Source of the DNA: Vibrio sp. VB16
Lineage (GTDB): Bacteria > Pseudomonadota > Gammaproteobacteria > Enterobacterales > Vibrionaceae
Direction: 5' to 3'
Assembly (NCBI RefSeq): GCF_015594925.2
Contig: NZ_CP087590.1
Span: forward strand, 1,054,001-1,118,000
Length of the DNA: 64,000 nt
Of the stretch, positions 45,901-54,607 are shown in pieces; position 1 is the first letter of the stretch; every line of letters begins with the position of its first letter. The notes beneath the pieces were generated by a model. The model was not told where the DNA came from and made no database searches. It worked only from the letters and a program-made list of their open reading frames with translations. Position numbers and translations under genes: made by a program.

Positions 45901-46056
45901 ACTTGGTTCTATACGTGTGATTTTGCCTTTATAGATATTTGCTTTTTTCGATTCATGGCCAGGGCTTTCGATATCAAGATCGAAAAGTCGCTGTCCATCG
46001 ACCAAAGCGACACGCAACTCTTCTTTTTGAGTTGCGTTGATTAACATTCTTTTCAT
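42913..46056 (-). CDS. rne: Ribonuclease E
   Basis: A 1047-residue endoribonuclease, scaffold of the RNA degradosome. The N-terminal catalytic half (about 1-510) has the S1 domain (NIYKGKITRIEPSLEAAFVD), 5'-sensor and RNase H-like parts, the DNase I-like site (DLGGLVVIDFIDM) and the zinc-link CPRC. The C-terminal half is disordered: an Arg/Asn-rich RNA-binding stretch at 44.1-44.3 kb, two PEMAMGKV motifs, and a long Glu/Val/Pro repeat region. Its 5' leader is long and structured, consistent with the known autoregulation of rne mRNA. It is divergent from rluC. Confidence 0.97.
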   Translation of the reverse strand: MKRMLINATQKEELRVALVDGQRLFDLDIESPGHESKKANIYKGKITRIEPSLEAAFVDYGAERHGFLPLKEVARDYFPKGYTYQGRPSIKEVLTEGQEVIVQVEKEERGNKGAALTTFVSLAGSYLVLMPNNPRAGGISRRIEGDERTELKSALSTLDLPQGMGLIVRTAGVGKSAEELEWDLNVLLNHWNAITEAAGTTPAPFLIHQESNVIVRAIRDYLRRDIGEILIDSATIYERARQHIQLIRPDFLNRVKKYDGEVPLFSHYQIETQIESAFQRNVSLPSGGSIVIDPTEALTSIDINSARATKGSDIEETALNTNLEAADEIARQLRLRDLGGLVVIDFIDMTPVRNQREVENRLREAVRMDRARVQIGRISRFGLLEMSRQRLSPSLAEASHHICPRCTGTGVVRDNESLALSVLRLIEEEALKDNSSQVVAVVPVAIASYLLNEKRRSVNTIESSQNVRVIIVPNSDMETPHFEVVRVRGGEEHDILSYLVPKKLEAMKEAEATEPSEADITPKKIEEPALKGFAAPAPQPTSPAPTPAKAETPVKAETNEPGVVSRLFKALTSFFSTPVEEVKEEKPAEQPQNNRNNRNNRNNRNDNRRRNPRDGNRDHQGNRDQNKNRNKPVRNDQQEEQAETKPNQRRDNRRPKQDKKVIKSNAKVAEQGQQIAAEAQVEVAAPVVEEKQTQVIKQRRQRRQLKKQVRVKDQQDTTAQQEKVTQVEAKVEQDVKVAQDVVETNKPAVVEGENKEETKRRNRRTPRHLRASGQRRRRGRDRRPNPFRLRKGGVASPEMAMGKVMPKYDLAKPRYKERTRITPEVEQVALNGFACPEMAMGKVIILRDIVEDKAPMIEAAPVIEQAPIEAPVYNEAVPANDIAETTVTDAPIQKTPEVEAPVVEESVVEAPAINEPAIETAMVETPITEEPTVEAEVVETPVTEEPVVEASVIETPVVEDNTAPIEVATQQAEVEVKQKAVVVAKPKATTQKLKARATSVMTKAPGPQDIKEIEVKAAPLKEERYKPKGAGSQSATSQASSGTSKTL
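44242..44277 (-). repeat. Tandem 9-bp repeat inside rne
   Basis: Four exact copies of ATTGCGATT (read on the plus strand) encode consecutive Asn-Asn-Arg triplets in the RNA-binding part of RNase E. Copy number may vary between strains without changing frame. Confidence 0.9.
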
Positions 46057-46440
46057 TTTTTAATTTCTCGTTGATTATTCTTTATTTTAATTACATATGC
46101 CGCTTGGCTTCGATACCGATGGTGTCAGATCCCATGACTTAATAAGTGCAGCCTCACGGCTGGAAGGGATGCTCTCGGACACTCCAGTCATCAGGAACTA
46201 AATTAATAGGTCCTGATCCACAACTTTGGTGGTGAATACTCAACATCAGTGAACGATGAGTAGAGCGACAAGTAAGCTTTATTCTCAACGTCTTACGCCA
46301 TACGCTGCATCGAATAATAAAACTCTTCTACTCATTTAGCTTATTGCTGCTGGATAATCAGAAAAATTGCGAAATGCATTCAAATTACCCATAGCAGGTG
46401 TGACTATAGCAGTGCGGTGAAAATACAGCAATCTGCTTTG
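46057..46440 (-). promoter_or_regulatory. Long structured 5' leader of rne
   Basis: No gene fits between rne and rluC. The rne-proximal part contains several inverted repeats, for example ATCAGGA/TCCTGAT (46190-46196 and 46211-46217) and a CTGGA/TCCAG pair nearby. Enterobacterial rne mRNA has a leader of about 360 nt that RNase E itself recognises for feedback. Position and structure match; the transcript start was not identified. Confidence 0.55.
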
Positions 46441-46671
46441 TTATAAACAGGCAAAATATTTGAAAGTAGTTAAAATTTCAAAAAAGCTATCTTTATGATA
46501 AATAATGGCTTTTATAAGGTTGCTCTAATTTTGTCCAATTTTAATCCCAATATTTATACACAGGCTACGTTCACGAGACTCATTCGACATTAATTGCCGT
46601 ATATTGGTGTTAGATAAGATGAAATAAGTAAAGAGTGATAAAAACTCAATTTGAATGATAGAATGCGCGCC

Positions 46672-47613
46672 ATGAATGAGATAAAAACCAAAGTCCAGTT
46701 TGTCGATATTGATGCTGATATGGCAGGACAGCGCATAGATAATTTCATGCGCAATCAACTTAAAAACGTGCCTAAAAGTCTGATCTATAGAATCATTCGA
46801 AAGGGTGAAGTGCGTGTAAATAAAAAACGAATCAAAGCAGAATATAAACTGCAGCCGGGCGATATTGTTCGAGTACCACCGGTAAAAATGGAAGAGGTTG
46901 AACAAAAAGATGTGCCTAACACGAAACTAAACAAAGTTGCTGAGTTAGAGAGTTGCATCATATTTGAAGATGATCACATGCTTGTCTTAAACAAACCGTC
47001 CGGAACGGCAGTTCATGGTGGGAGTGGGTTGAAGTTTGGTGCAATAGAAGCGCTCAGAGCATTACGTCCTGATGCGCGCTTTTTAGAATTAGTCCACCGT
47101 ATCGACCGGGATACATCAGGAATATTGCTTGTCGCGAAGAAACGCTCTGCGCTGAGACATTTGCAAGCCCAATTCCGTGAAAAAACGGTACAAAAATATT
47201 ACTTCGCGCTTGTTATGGGGCACTGGAAGCCAAGCTGTCGACGAGTAAATGAACCATTACTGAAGAATGAAGTGAACAGCATTGTTCGTGTAAACCCTAA
47301 TGGCAAGGCTTCTGAAACGCGTTTCAAAATAGTGGAAAAATTCACTGAAGCAACATTGGTTCAAGCAAGTCCAATTACAGGGAGGACGCATCAAATTCGC
47401 GTCCATGCGCAATACACTGGACACCCAATAGCGTGGGATGATCGATATGGAGACCGTCGATTTGATGCTTATACTGGCAAGGTTGGTTTAGACCGGCTCT
47501 TTTTACATGCCGCCAACATTAAGTTTGCCCATCCTGCTACAGAGGAAAAGATAGATATCTCAGCGCCTATGGAAGGAAGATTAGAAGCGGTACTCCAGCG
47601 ATTAAGAGGTTAA
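46672..47613 (+). CDS. rluC: 23S rRNA pseudouridine synthase RluC
   Basis: About 313 residues. An S4-like RNA-binding domain (AGQRIDNFMRNQLKNVPKSL, then RKGEVRVNKKRIKAEYKLQP) precedes the catalytic RluA-type domain, with the active Asp in LVHRIDRDTSGILLVAKKR and the ASPITGRTHQIRVHAQYTGH motif. It modifies three uridines of 23S rRNA. The ATG at 46672 is preferred over upstream frames because homologues start there. It is divergent from rne as in E. coli. Confidence 0.95.
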   Translation: MNEIKTKVQFVDIDADMAGQRIDNFMRNQLKNVPKSLIYRIIRKGEVRVNKKRIKAEYKLQPGDIVRVPPVKMEEVEQKDVPNTKLNKVAELESCIIFEDDHMLVLNKPSGTAVHGGSGLKFGAIEALRALRPDARFLELVHRIDRDTSGILLVAKKRSALRHLQAQFREKTVQKYYFALVMGHWKPSCRRVNEPLLKNEVNSIVRVNPNGKASETRFKIVEKFTEATLVQASPITGRTHQIRVHAQYTGHPIAWDDRYGDRRFDAYTGKVGLDRLFLHAANIKFAHPATEEKIDISAPMEGRLEAVLQRLRG

Positions 47614-47624
47614 AAAACGTATCG

Positions 47625-48212
47625 TTAAGAACCGAGAACAGAGACGCCTTGTTTTTCTAGCATATCTATCAGTGTAATTAACGGGAGCCCGATTAAACTA
47701 TTCGGGTCTTTCCCCTCTAATCTATCAAAGAGTGCAATGCCTAACCCTTCACTCATAAAACTGCCCGCACAGGTTAGTGGTTGTTCTCGTTTGACGTAAT
47801 CTTCTATCTGTTTTTGATTAAGTGTTCGGAAATGAACCTTAAAAGTATCCAGTTTTACTGAGGTGCTATCTGTGCTGGTATTATATAAAGCTAACCCAGT
47901 ATAAAAAGTGATGCATTGCCCACTTGCCGCGGTGAGTTGCTTAACGGCATTTTCTACTGTGTGGGGTTTACCGATAATGTCTCCATTAATGACGCAAACC
48001 TGATCAGAGCCGATTATGAGGGAATGATCATCGATTTTGCAGCTCTTGGCTTTATTTAAAGCCAACCTAAGGACTAATTGCTCCGGAGCTTCTCTTTCTA
48101 ATGGGGTTTCATCACAGCTTGGATTGGCTTGCTTAAAAGGTATCTGAATTTTTTCCAAAATTAATTTTCGAAACGGCGAGGTTGAAGCCAAAATGAGGTC
48201 CAATTTATTCAT
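47625..48212 (-). CDS. yceF: Maf-family nucleotide pyrophosphatase (YceF type)
   Basis: A 195-residue Maf protein. The N-terminal loop LILASTSPFRKLILEKIQIP, central SLIIGSDQVCVINGDIIGKP and C-terminal PDSL-like block KDPNSLIGLPLITLIDMLEK are characteristic. The YceF branch hydrolyses modified nucleotides such as 7-methyl-GTP. The position between rluC and yceD agrees with yceF. It is read opposite to its neighbours. Confidence 0.93.
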   Translation of the reverse strand: MNKLDLILASTSPFRKLILEKIQIPFKQANPSCDETPLEREAPEQLVLRLALNKAKSCKIDDHSLIIGSDQVCVINGDIIGKPHTVENAVKQLTAASGQCITFYTGLALYNTSTDSTSVKLDTFKVHFRTLNQKQIEDYVKREQPLTCAGSFMSEGLGIALFDRLEGKDPNSLIGLPLITLIDMLEKQGVSVLGS

Positions 48213-48327
48213 AGGAAACGTCTTGTAGAGCAGAGAATAGCGACAGAATAAACGATAATTAAAAAAAGCATAACTTTTTCACTTTTCCTTTGACTCAAGA
48301 CGATTAGAAATATATTATTCGCGCCCT

Positions 48328-48852
48328 ATGCAAAAAGTAAAAATTCCACGCACGGTAGATCCGGTTAAAGCCGCACAAAGTAGACTAGATTTTGATGGTA
48401 TCATCCAACCTAGTTTATTTAAGCGCTTAGCTGAGACGACCTCAGGCGTAAAACGCGACGCAGAAGTCTCATTGTCTTTTGAGATGGATGAACAACGATT
48501 AACCGTTATCTCTGGTAAAGCTAACGTTGAAGTCGATTTAGAGTGTCAGCGTTGTAACGAGATTTTCGCACATGAGTGCGAAGTTCAATTTACTTATACT
48601 CCTGTTCGCAGTGAGAAAAGTGAAGTGGATACACCCGAAGAGTACGATTTGGTAGATCGGAACGAGTACGGTGAGATTGATCTCATACAACTAGTTGAAG
48701 ACGAGTTCATTCTTGGTTTGCCTCAAGTGGCAATGCATGATGATGCGAACTGTAGCGTTAATTCAGATAATTTGGTGTTTGGTGTGCTTCCGAAAGAAGT
48801 TGAAGAAGATAAACCAAACCCATTTGATGTTTTAAAAAGCTTAAAGCGATAA
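48328..48852 (+). CDS. yceD: YceD, large-subunit rRNA accumulation protein
   Basis: A 174-residue DUF177 protein: KIPRTVDPVKAAQSRLDFDG at the start, VDLECQRCNEIF with the Cys pair, and NPFDVLKSLKR at the C terminus. Family members are needed for normal 23S rRNA accumulation, and the gene is conserved before rpmF. rpmF follows 30 bp downstream. Confidence 0.94.
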   Translation: MQKVKIPRTVDPVKAAQSRLDFDGIIQPSLFKRLAETTSGVKRDAEVSLSFEMDEQRLTVISGKANVEVDLECQRCNEIFAHECEVQFTYTPVRSEKSEVDTPEEYDLVDRNEYGEIDLIQLVEDEFILGLPQVAMHDDANCSVNSDNLVFGVLPKEVEEDKPNPFDVLKSLKR

Positions 48853-48882
48853 GCTTTAAGTATAGACAAAGGAGTAGGGTCC

Positions 48883-49053
48883 ATGGCCGTACAAAAGAGC
48901 AAAAAATCACGTTCAATGCGTGGCATGCGTCGTTCACATGATGCGCTAACTACAGCTGCACTTTCTGTAGACCCAACAACAGGTGAAACTCACCTGCGTC
49001 ACAACGTGACTGCTGACGGTTTCTACCGTGGCAAAAAGGTTATCAACAAGTAA
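48883..49053 (+). CDS. rpmF: 50S ribosomal protein L32
   Basis: A 56-residue protein, MAVQKSKKSRSMRGMRRSHD, ending DGFYRGKKVINK. Length and sequence are typical of L32. AAGGAG lies 8-13 bases before the ATG. It sits in the conserved yceD-rpmF-plsX order, linking ribosome and lipid synthesis. Codon use is strongly biased, as expected for a ribosomal protein. Confidence 0.97.
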   Translation: MAVQKSKKSRSMRGMRRSHDALTTAALSVDPTTGETHLRHNVTADGFYRGKKVINK

Positions 49054-49062
49054 GGTTGACCT

Positions 49063-50103
49063 TTGAAAACTATTACCGTTGCACTTGATGCAATGGGCGG
49101 GGATTTCGGTCCCTGCGTAACAGTGCCTGCCGTCGTGCAGGCACTGTCGCATTTCCCAGAGCTAAAAGTGATTGTAGTCGGTGATCAATCCATGATCACA
49201 CCTGAATTGTCTCGCCTAGGATATGTGGGAGATGATCACTCAATCAGTCGTCGTTTAACTATCTCCCATAGTGAACGAGTCATATCTAATTCGGAAAAAC
49301 CCTCCCTTGCTTTAAGAAACAGCACTGGCTCGTCGATGCGTATGGCCATTGACGCCGTAGCCGACGGTACAGCAGATGCTTGTTTAAGTGGCGGGAATAC
49401 CGGTGCGTTAATGGCACTTTCTCGGTTTAGACTCAAATTATTACCCGGCATAGAGAGACCAGCTTTAGTGTCGGCGCTTCCTACGGCGTTGGGTAAGAAA
49501 ACTTGGTTGCTTGACCTCGGTGCAAATGTGTCTGTGGATGCGGATACGTTATTCCAATTTGCTGTGATGGGTGGAGCATTAGCTGAAGAACACCTAGATA
49601 GACCACCAAGAGTGGCTATACTCAATATCGGTGAAGAAGAGATTAAGGGTAATGACTTAGTAAAAAGATGCGCTGAAATGCTAAGTCAAACTAAGTCGAT
49701 TAACTTTAGTGGTTATATCGAAGGCAATCAGTTACTTCACGATGCGGCCGATGTCGTTGTATGCGATGGCTTTGTCGGCAATGTTTGTTTAAAGACAGCA
49801 GAGGGTGTTGCCCACCTTTTTATTGGTAAACTTAAAGAGCATATGGCAACATCAAATCTAAAGGGTTGGATAGCAAGAAAATTATTTGCCAACCTAATAG
49901 AAGAGATAAAACAGTTGAACCCCGACCAGTACAATGGCGCAAGTTTGTTAGGATTGCGCGGTATTGTGATAAAAAGTCATGGAAGTGCTGATGTGGCTGC
50001 TATCGTCAATGCTATTGGTGAAGCAGTACACGAAGTCAAACGACAAGTACCAAGTCGTATTAGTGACCGCTTAGAAGCGGTGTTACTCGAGAGGCATTAT
50101 TAG
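49063..50103 (+). CDS. plsX: Phosphate acyltransferase PlsX
   Basis: A 346-residue enzyme that makes acyl-phosphate from acyl-ACP for phospholipid synthesis. The start block TVALDAMGGDFGP and LSGGNTGALMALSRF, then VVCDGFVGNVCLKTAEG, identify it. The start is TTG at 49063, with AAGG shortly upstream; no ATG lies before the conserved N terminus. It begins 10 bp after rpmF. Confidence 0.95.
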   Translation: MKTITVALDAMGGDFGPCVTVPAVVQALSHFPELKVIVVGDQSMITPELSRLGYVGDDHSISRRLTISHSERVISNSEKPSLALRNSTGSSMRMAIDAVADGTADACLSGGNTGALMALSRFRLKLLPGIERPALVSALPTALGKKTWLLDLGANVSVDADTLFQFAVMGGALAEEHLDRPPRVAILNIGEEEIKGNDLVKRCAEMLSQTKSINFSGYIEGNQLLHDAADVVVCDGFVGNVCLKTAEGVAHLFIGKLKEHMATSNLKGWIARKLFANLIEEIKQLNPDQYNGASLLGLRGIVIKSHGSADVAAIVNAIGEAVHEVKRQVPSRISDRLEAVLLERHY

Positions 50104-50108
50104 TCTAT

Positions 50109-51092
50109 ATGTACAGTAAAATATTAGGTACGGGCAGTTATCTGCCATCTCAGGTGCGTTCAAACGCAGACTTAGAGAAAATGGTAAATACCACCGATGA
50201 ATGGATCGTAACAAGAACTGGGATTCGTGAGCGTCGTATTTCTGCACCGGATGAAACGGTAGCTGACATGGCAACAATAGCCTCTCAAAATGCTATCGAT
50301 ATGGCTGGATTAGATAAGGACGATATCGATATGATTATCGTCGCAACGACCAGTGGTTCAAATGCTTTCCCATCGGCTGCCTGTGAAGTTCAAGCAAAAT
50401 TGGGTATTAAACATTGCCCAGCTTTTGATATGGCGGCAGCCTGCTCTGGATTTGTTTATGCGCTTTCAGTTGCGGATCAACATATCAAATCAGGTATGTG
50501 TAAAAATGTATTAGTGGTTGGTGCGGATGCTCTTTCAAAAACCTGCGATCCCACCGATCGTGGCACCATCATTCTTTTTGGTGATGCAGCAGGTGCAGTT
50601 GTGGTCGGTGTAAGCGAAGAGCCGGGGATCCTATCGACACACATCAATGCCGATGGGCGTTTTGGCGATCTATTAAGCCTTAAACATCCTGGTCGTAAAA
50701 AAGAAAAGAGTGAAGGTGAATTCGCTCAAACTGACGACATAAATAGCTGGCTTCATATGGCTGGAAATGAGGTGTTTAAAGTTGCTGTTACGCAATTATC
50801 TCGTTTAGTTAAAGAAACGCTTAAAGCAAATGGTATGGATAAATCCGAACTTGATTGGCTTGTACCACATCAAGCAAACTTACGGATTATCTCTGCGACG
50901 GCTAAAAAATTGTCTCTGCCTTTAGAACAGGTAGTTATTACGCTAGATCGCCACGGTAATACGTCTGCGGCAACGGTACCGACGGCATTAGATGAAGCGG
51001 TACGCGATGGTCGAATTCAACGTGGGCAGACCATACTATTGGAAGCATTCGGTGGTGGTTTCACCTGGGGCTCCGCTTTAATTAAGTTTTAA
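50109..51092 (+). CDS. fabH: 3-oxoacyl-ACP synthase III
   Basis: A 327-residue condensing enzyme that starts fatty-acid chains from acetyl-CoA and malonyl-ACP. The catalytic Cys is in FDMAAACSGFVYALS, His in WLVPHQANLRI and Asn in RHGNTSAATVPTALDEA. It is slightly longer than the 317 residues of E. coli. It starts 6 bp after plsX. Confidence 0.96.
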   Translation: MYSKILGTGSYLPSQVRSNADLEKMVNTTDEWIVTRTGIRERRISAPDETVADMATIASQNAIDMAGLDKDDIDMIIVATTSGSNAFPSAACEVQAKLGIKHCPAFDMAAACSGFVYALSVADQHIKSGMCKNVLVVGADALSKTCDPTDRGTIILFGDAAGAVVVGVSEEPGILSTHINADGRFGDLLSLKHPGRKKEKSEGEFAQTDDINSWLHMAGNEVFKVAVTQLSRLVKETLKANGMDKSELDWLVPHQANLRIISATAKKLSLPLEQVVITLDRHGNTSAATVPTALDEAVRDGRIQRGQTILLEAFGGGFTWGSALIKF

Positions 51093-51164
51093 AATTTAAA
51101 TTCAGTAGATAGGCTTTCGTCTGTCTACTTCAATTATTAATGCATTGCTTGAGGGAAAATAACT

Positions 51165-52088
51165 ATGAGCAAATTTGCTATCATATTTCCGGGTCAAGGT
51201 TCTCAAACTGTTGGTATGCTTGCAGAGCTTGGTGAACAATTTGATGTTGTAAAAGCAACCTTCGCTCAGGCTTCTGAAGTGCTAGGTTATGATCTTTGGG
51301 CTTTGGTTCAAAATGGCCCAGCAGAAGATTTAAATCAGACTTCTCGCACTCAACCTGCACTGCTTGCTGCATCTGTCGCTATTTGGCGTGTATGGCAAGA
51401 ACAAGGTTTGGAGCAACCTGTCAATTTAGCAGGACACAGCTTAGGTGAGTATTCTGCCCTTGTTTGTGCTGGAGTGATTGATTTTCAGCAGGCGATTAAA
51501 CTCGTCGAGTTACGTGGTCAGTTCATGCAAGAAGCAGTACCTGCTGGTGTGGGTGCGATGTATGCCATCATCGGGTTAGACGATGAATCGATCGCAAAGG
51601 CCTGTGAAGAAGCGGCGCAAGACGAAATTGTCTCTCCTGTCAACTTCAATTCACCTGGTCAGGTTGTGATTGCTGGCAACAAAGCAGCTGTAGAGAGAGC
51701 CGGTGTACTTTGTAAAGCGGCGGGCGCGAAACGAGCGCTGCCTTTGCCTGTATCGGTGCCTTCTCATTGTGCATTAATGCAACCAGCAGCGGATAGATTA
51801 GAAATCGCACTGCAAGATATTGAATTTAACACACCAGCTATCCCAGTGATTAATAATGTTGATGTTGTTGCGGAAACGGATCCAGAAAAAATTAAAAATG
51901 CTTTGGTTCGTCAACTTCATAGCCCTGTTCGTTGGACCGAAGGTGTTCAACAAATGAGTGATGATGGTGTTGAAAAGCTCTATGAATTAGGTCCAAGCAA
52001 AGTGCTAACGGGTTTAACTAAACGTATTGTTAAAACGCTTACCGCTGCGGCAGTAAATGATTGTGCTTCATTAGAAGCAGCGAAGTAA
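51165..52088 (+). CDS. fabD: Malonyl-CoA:ACP transacylase
   Basis: A 307-residue enzyme loading malonate onto ACP. Nucleophile Ser92 lies in NLAGHSLGEYSALVCAG, and the N-terminal FPGQGSQ motif and the VSVPSHCALM histidine motif are present. It is followed 16 bp later by fabG in the fab operon. Confidence 0.97.
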   Translation: MSKFAIIFPGQGSQTVGMLAELGEQFDVVKATFAQASEVLGYDLWALVQNGPAEDLNQTSRTQPALLAASVAIWRVWQEQGLEQPVNLAGHSLGEYSALVCAGVIDFQQAIKLVELRGQFMQEAVPAGVGAMYAIIGLDDESIAKACEEAAQDEIVSPVNFNSPGQVVIAGNKAAVERAGVLCKAAGAKRALPLPVSVPSHCALMQPAADRLEIALQDIEFNTPAIPVINNVDVVAETDPEKIKNALVRQLHSPVRWTEGVQQMSDDGVEKLYELGPSKVLTGLTKRIVKTLTAAAVNDCASLEAAK

Positions 52089-52103
52089 AAAGAGAGATAG
52101 AAG

Positions 52104-52841
52104 ATGAGAAACCTAGAAGGCAAAGTAGCACTGGTTACTGGTGCAAGCCGTGGTATTGGACGCTCAATTGCGGAGCTACTTGTTGAACGTGGAGCGACAG
52201 TTTTTGGTACGGCAACAAGTGAAAGTGGCGCCGCGGCTATCACTGAATACTTAGGTGAGAATGGCAAAGGTTTTAAACTCAATGTAACTGAGCCAGAATC
52301 TATTACAGACGTTATCAAAGAGATCACAACAAATTATGGCGGCGTAGATATTTTAGTTAACAACGCTGGTATTACTCGTGATAATCTATTGATGCGTATG
52401 AAAGATGACGAATGGACGGATATCATAGATACTAACCTCACGTCTATTTTCAGACTGTCCAAAGCAGTTTTGCGTGGCATGATGAAAAAACGTAACGGAC
52501 GTATTATTAATGTCGGTTCTGTTGTCGGAACTATGGGTAACGCAGGTCAAACTAACTATGCCGCAGCGAAAGCGGGTGTGATTGGTTTTACTAAGTCTAT
52601 GGCACGTGAAGTTTCTTCACGCGGTGTAACAATTAATACTGTTTCACCCGGTTTTATTGAAACTGACATGACAAAAGCACTGAATGATGAGCAGCGTGCT
52701 GCTACACTATCTCAGGTACCTGCGGGACGCTTAGGTGACCCACGTGAAATTGCAGCAGCGGTAGCATTTTTAGCTTCTCCAGATGCGGCATATATTACTG
52801 GTGAAACACTTCATGTAAACGGTGGAATGTACATGGTTTAA
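52104..52841 (+). CDS. fabG: 3-oxoacyl-ACP reductase
   Basis: A 245-residue short-chain dehydrogenase. The NADP loop is TGASRGIGRSIAELL; the catalytic triad is seen as Ser in NVGSVVGTMG and Tyr/Lys in NYAAAKAGVIGFTKS. It reduces beta-ketoacyl-ACP in each elongation cycle. It ends 167 bp before acpP. Confidence 0.97.
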   Translation: MRNLEGKVALVTGASRGIGRSIAELLVERGATVFGTATSESGAAAITEYLGENGKGFKLNVTEPESITDVIKEITTNYGGVDILVNNAGITRDNLLMRMKDDEWTDIIDTNLTSIFRLSKAVLRGMMKKRNGRIINVGSVVGTMGNAGQTNYAAAKAGVIGFTKSMAREVSSRGVTINTVSPGFIETDMTKALNDEQRAATLSQVPAGRLGDPREIAAAVAFLASPDAAYITGETLHVNGGMYMV

Positions 52842-52870
52842 GTTGTGCACTATGTTTTGTGTATGATTTA

Positions 52871-52923
52871 GGTCAAAAATGTACCTATTTCCGGTCAAAA
52901 TCGTAAAAATTGTGGTTTGACCA
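52871..52923 (+). promoter_or_regulatory. acpP upstream control region with GGTCAAA motifs
   Basis: GGTCAAA occurs at 52871-52877 and 52893-52899 (22 bp apart), and the inverse TTTGACC at 52916-52922. The last overlaps TGGTTTGACCA (52913-52923), which differs at one position from the FadR core TGGTCNGACCA. TTTGACC could also serve as a -35 element. The region separates fabG from the highly expressed acpP. Confidence 0.45.
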
Positions 52924-53008
52924 GCGATCACACCCTTGCAACTTTTAAAAGTTTGAATAAACTACGGAAACATCGCATAACGCGAAAGTCTGTAAAGGAA
53001 AAGAAAAA

Positions 53009-53242
53009 ATGAGCAACCTCGAAGAACGCGTAAAGAAAATCATTATTGAACAGCTAGGTGTAGACGAAGCAGAAGTTAAGAACGAAGCTTCATTTGTTGA
53101 CGATCTAGGTGCAGATTCTTTAGACACTGTTGAGCTAGTAATGGCTTTGGAAGAAGAATTCGATACTGAGATTCCAGACGAAGAAGCTGAGAAAATCACT
53201 ACTGTTCAAGCTGCAATCGACTACGTTACCAGCGCTCAGTAA
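53009..53242 (+). CDS. acpP: Acyl carrier protein
   Basis: A 77-residue acidic protein with phosphopantetheine attachment Ser37 in DDLGADSLDTVELVMALEEE. Length and charge are typical of AcpP. AAAGGAAAAG precedes the ATG. It has its own upstream control region and is followed by a strong hairpin before fabF, so it is probably made in excess over its neighbours. Confidence 0.98.
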   Translation: MSNLEERVKKIIIEQLGVDEAEVKNEASFVDDLGADSLDTVELVMALEEEFDTEIPDEEAEKITTVQAAIDYVTSAQ

Positions 53243-53253
53243 TATTTCTCTCC

Positions 53254-53284
53254 CAGGCGGTCAACCTTGACCGCCTGAGTTTTA
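53254..53284 (+). terminator. Terminator after acpP
   Basis: Stem CAGGCGGTCA (53254-53263) with TGACCGCCTG (53268-53277), followed by AGTTTTA. The weak T-tail suggests partial read-through into fabF. Confidence 0.75.
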
Positions 53285-53341
53285 TCTAAAACGCTTTATT
53301 TCCCCATCAAATCATTCATTCAATCCCCGGAGAAAATTATC

Positions 53342-54583
53342 ATGTCAAAGCGTCGCGTAGTGGTTACTGGCATGGGTATGTTGTCACCGGTAGGCAACAC
53401 TGTAGAATCATCATGGAAAGCCCTGTTAGCAGGTCAAAGCGGTATTGTTGATATCGAACACTTTGATACATCCGAATTTACAACTCGATTTGCAGGTCTA
53501 GTCAAAGACTTTAACTGCGAAGAGTATATGACCAAAAAAGATGCGCGTAAGATGGATCTATTTATCCAGTACGGCATCGCAGCGGGTATTCAAGCATTAG
53601 ATGACTCAGGTTTCACCGTTACTGAAGAGAACGCGCCACGCATTGGCGTCGCAATTGGTTCTGGTATTGGTGGTCTTGGTCTAATTGAAACCGGCCATAA
53701 AGTTCTTTCAGAAAGAGGCCCGCGCAAAATTAGCCCCTTTTTTGTGCCATCCACTATCGTTAATATGATCGCAGGTAATCTGTCGATAATGCGAGGCCTT
53801 AGAGGCCCCAACATCGCGATTTCTACCGCTTGTACTACTGGCTTACACAATATTGGCCATGCGGCCCGTATGATTGCGTACGGCGATGCAGAGACGATGG
53901 TTGCTGGTGGTGCTGAAAAAGCGTCTACGCCTCTTGGTATGGGCGGATTTGCTGCTGCAAAAGCATTGTCAACGCGCAATGATGAACCATCGAAGGCTTC
54001 ACGCCCTTGGGATAAAGACCGTGATGGGTTTGTTCTTGGTGACGGTGCGGGTGTTATGGTTTTAGAAGAATACGAACAAGCTAAAGCTCGTGGCGCGAAA
54101 ATCTACTGCGAAGTTGTCGGTTTTGGCATGAGTGGAGACGCTTACCATATGACATCGCCAAGTGCAGATGGTTCTGGTGGTGCGTTAGCGATGGAAGCGG
54201 CAATGCGTGATGCTGGTATTACTGGTGAACAAATCGGTTATATCAACGCGCATGGAACGTCTACACCCGCGGGTGATGTTGCAGAGTTAAGAGGTGTAAA
54301 ACGCGCTCTTGGCGAAGCAGGTTCTAAGACAGTACTTGTCTCTTCTACGAAATCTATGACGGGCCATTTATTGGGTGCTGCAGGTTCTGTAGAAGCCATC
54401 ATTACTGCAATGGCGTTAGTGGATCAAATTGTGCCCCCAACAATTAACTTAGATAACCCTGATGAAGAGTGTGACCTTGACCTTGTTCCCCACACTGCAC
54501 GTAAAGTCGATATGGAATACGCATTGTGTAACTCCTTTGGCTTTGGTGGAACAAACGGTTCGCTTATCTTTAAAAAAATGTGA
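53342..54583 (+). CDS. fabF: 3-oxoacyl-ACP synthase II
   Basis: A 413-residue elongating condensing enzyme. The catalytic Cys is in AISTACTTGLHNIGHA, with the two His residues in INAHGTSTPAGD and STKSMTGHLLGAAGS, and the FGFGGTNGSL C-terminal block. It extends acyl chains and adjusts unsaturated chain length with temperature. It follows acpP and ends at a terminator. Confidence 0.97.
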   Translation: MSKRRVVVTGMGMLSPVGNTVESSWKALLAGQSGIVDIEHFDTSEFTTRFAGLVKDFNCEEYMTKKDARKMDLFIQYGIAAGIQALDDSGFTVTEENAPRIGVAIGSGIGGLGLIETGHKVLSERGPRKISPFFVPSTIVNMIAGNLSIMRGLRGPNIAISTACTTGLHNIGHAARMIAYGDAETMVAGGAEKASTPLGMGGFAAAKALSTRNDEPSKASRPWDKDRDGFVLGDGAGVMVLEEYEQAKARGAKIYCEVVGFGMSGDAYHMTSPSADGSGGALAMEAAMRDAGITGEQIGYINAHGTSTPAGDVAELRGVKRALGEAGSKTVLVSSTKSMTGHLLGAAGSVEAIITAMALVDQIVPPTINLDNPDEECDLDLVPHTARKVDMEYALCNSFGFGGTNGSLIFKKM

Positions 54584-54607
54584 TAGTCGATTAAACTAGC
54601 TTAACAG

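Noticed and set aside
53590..53979. 129-codon reverse-strand frame within fabF
   Set aside because: Shadow of a strongly codon-biased gene, with no family signature.
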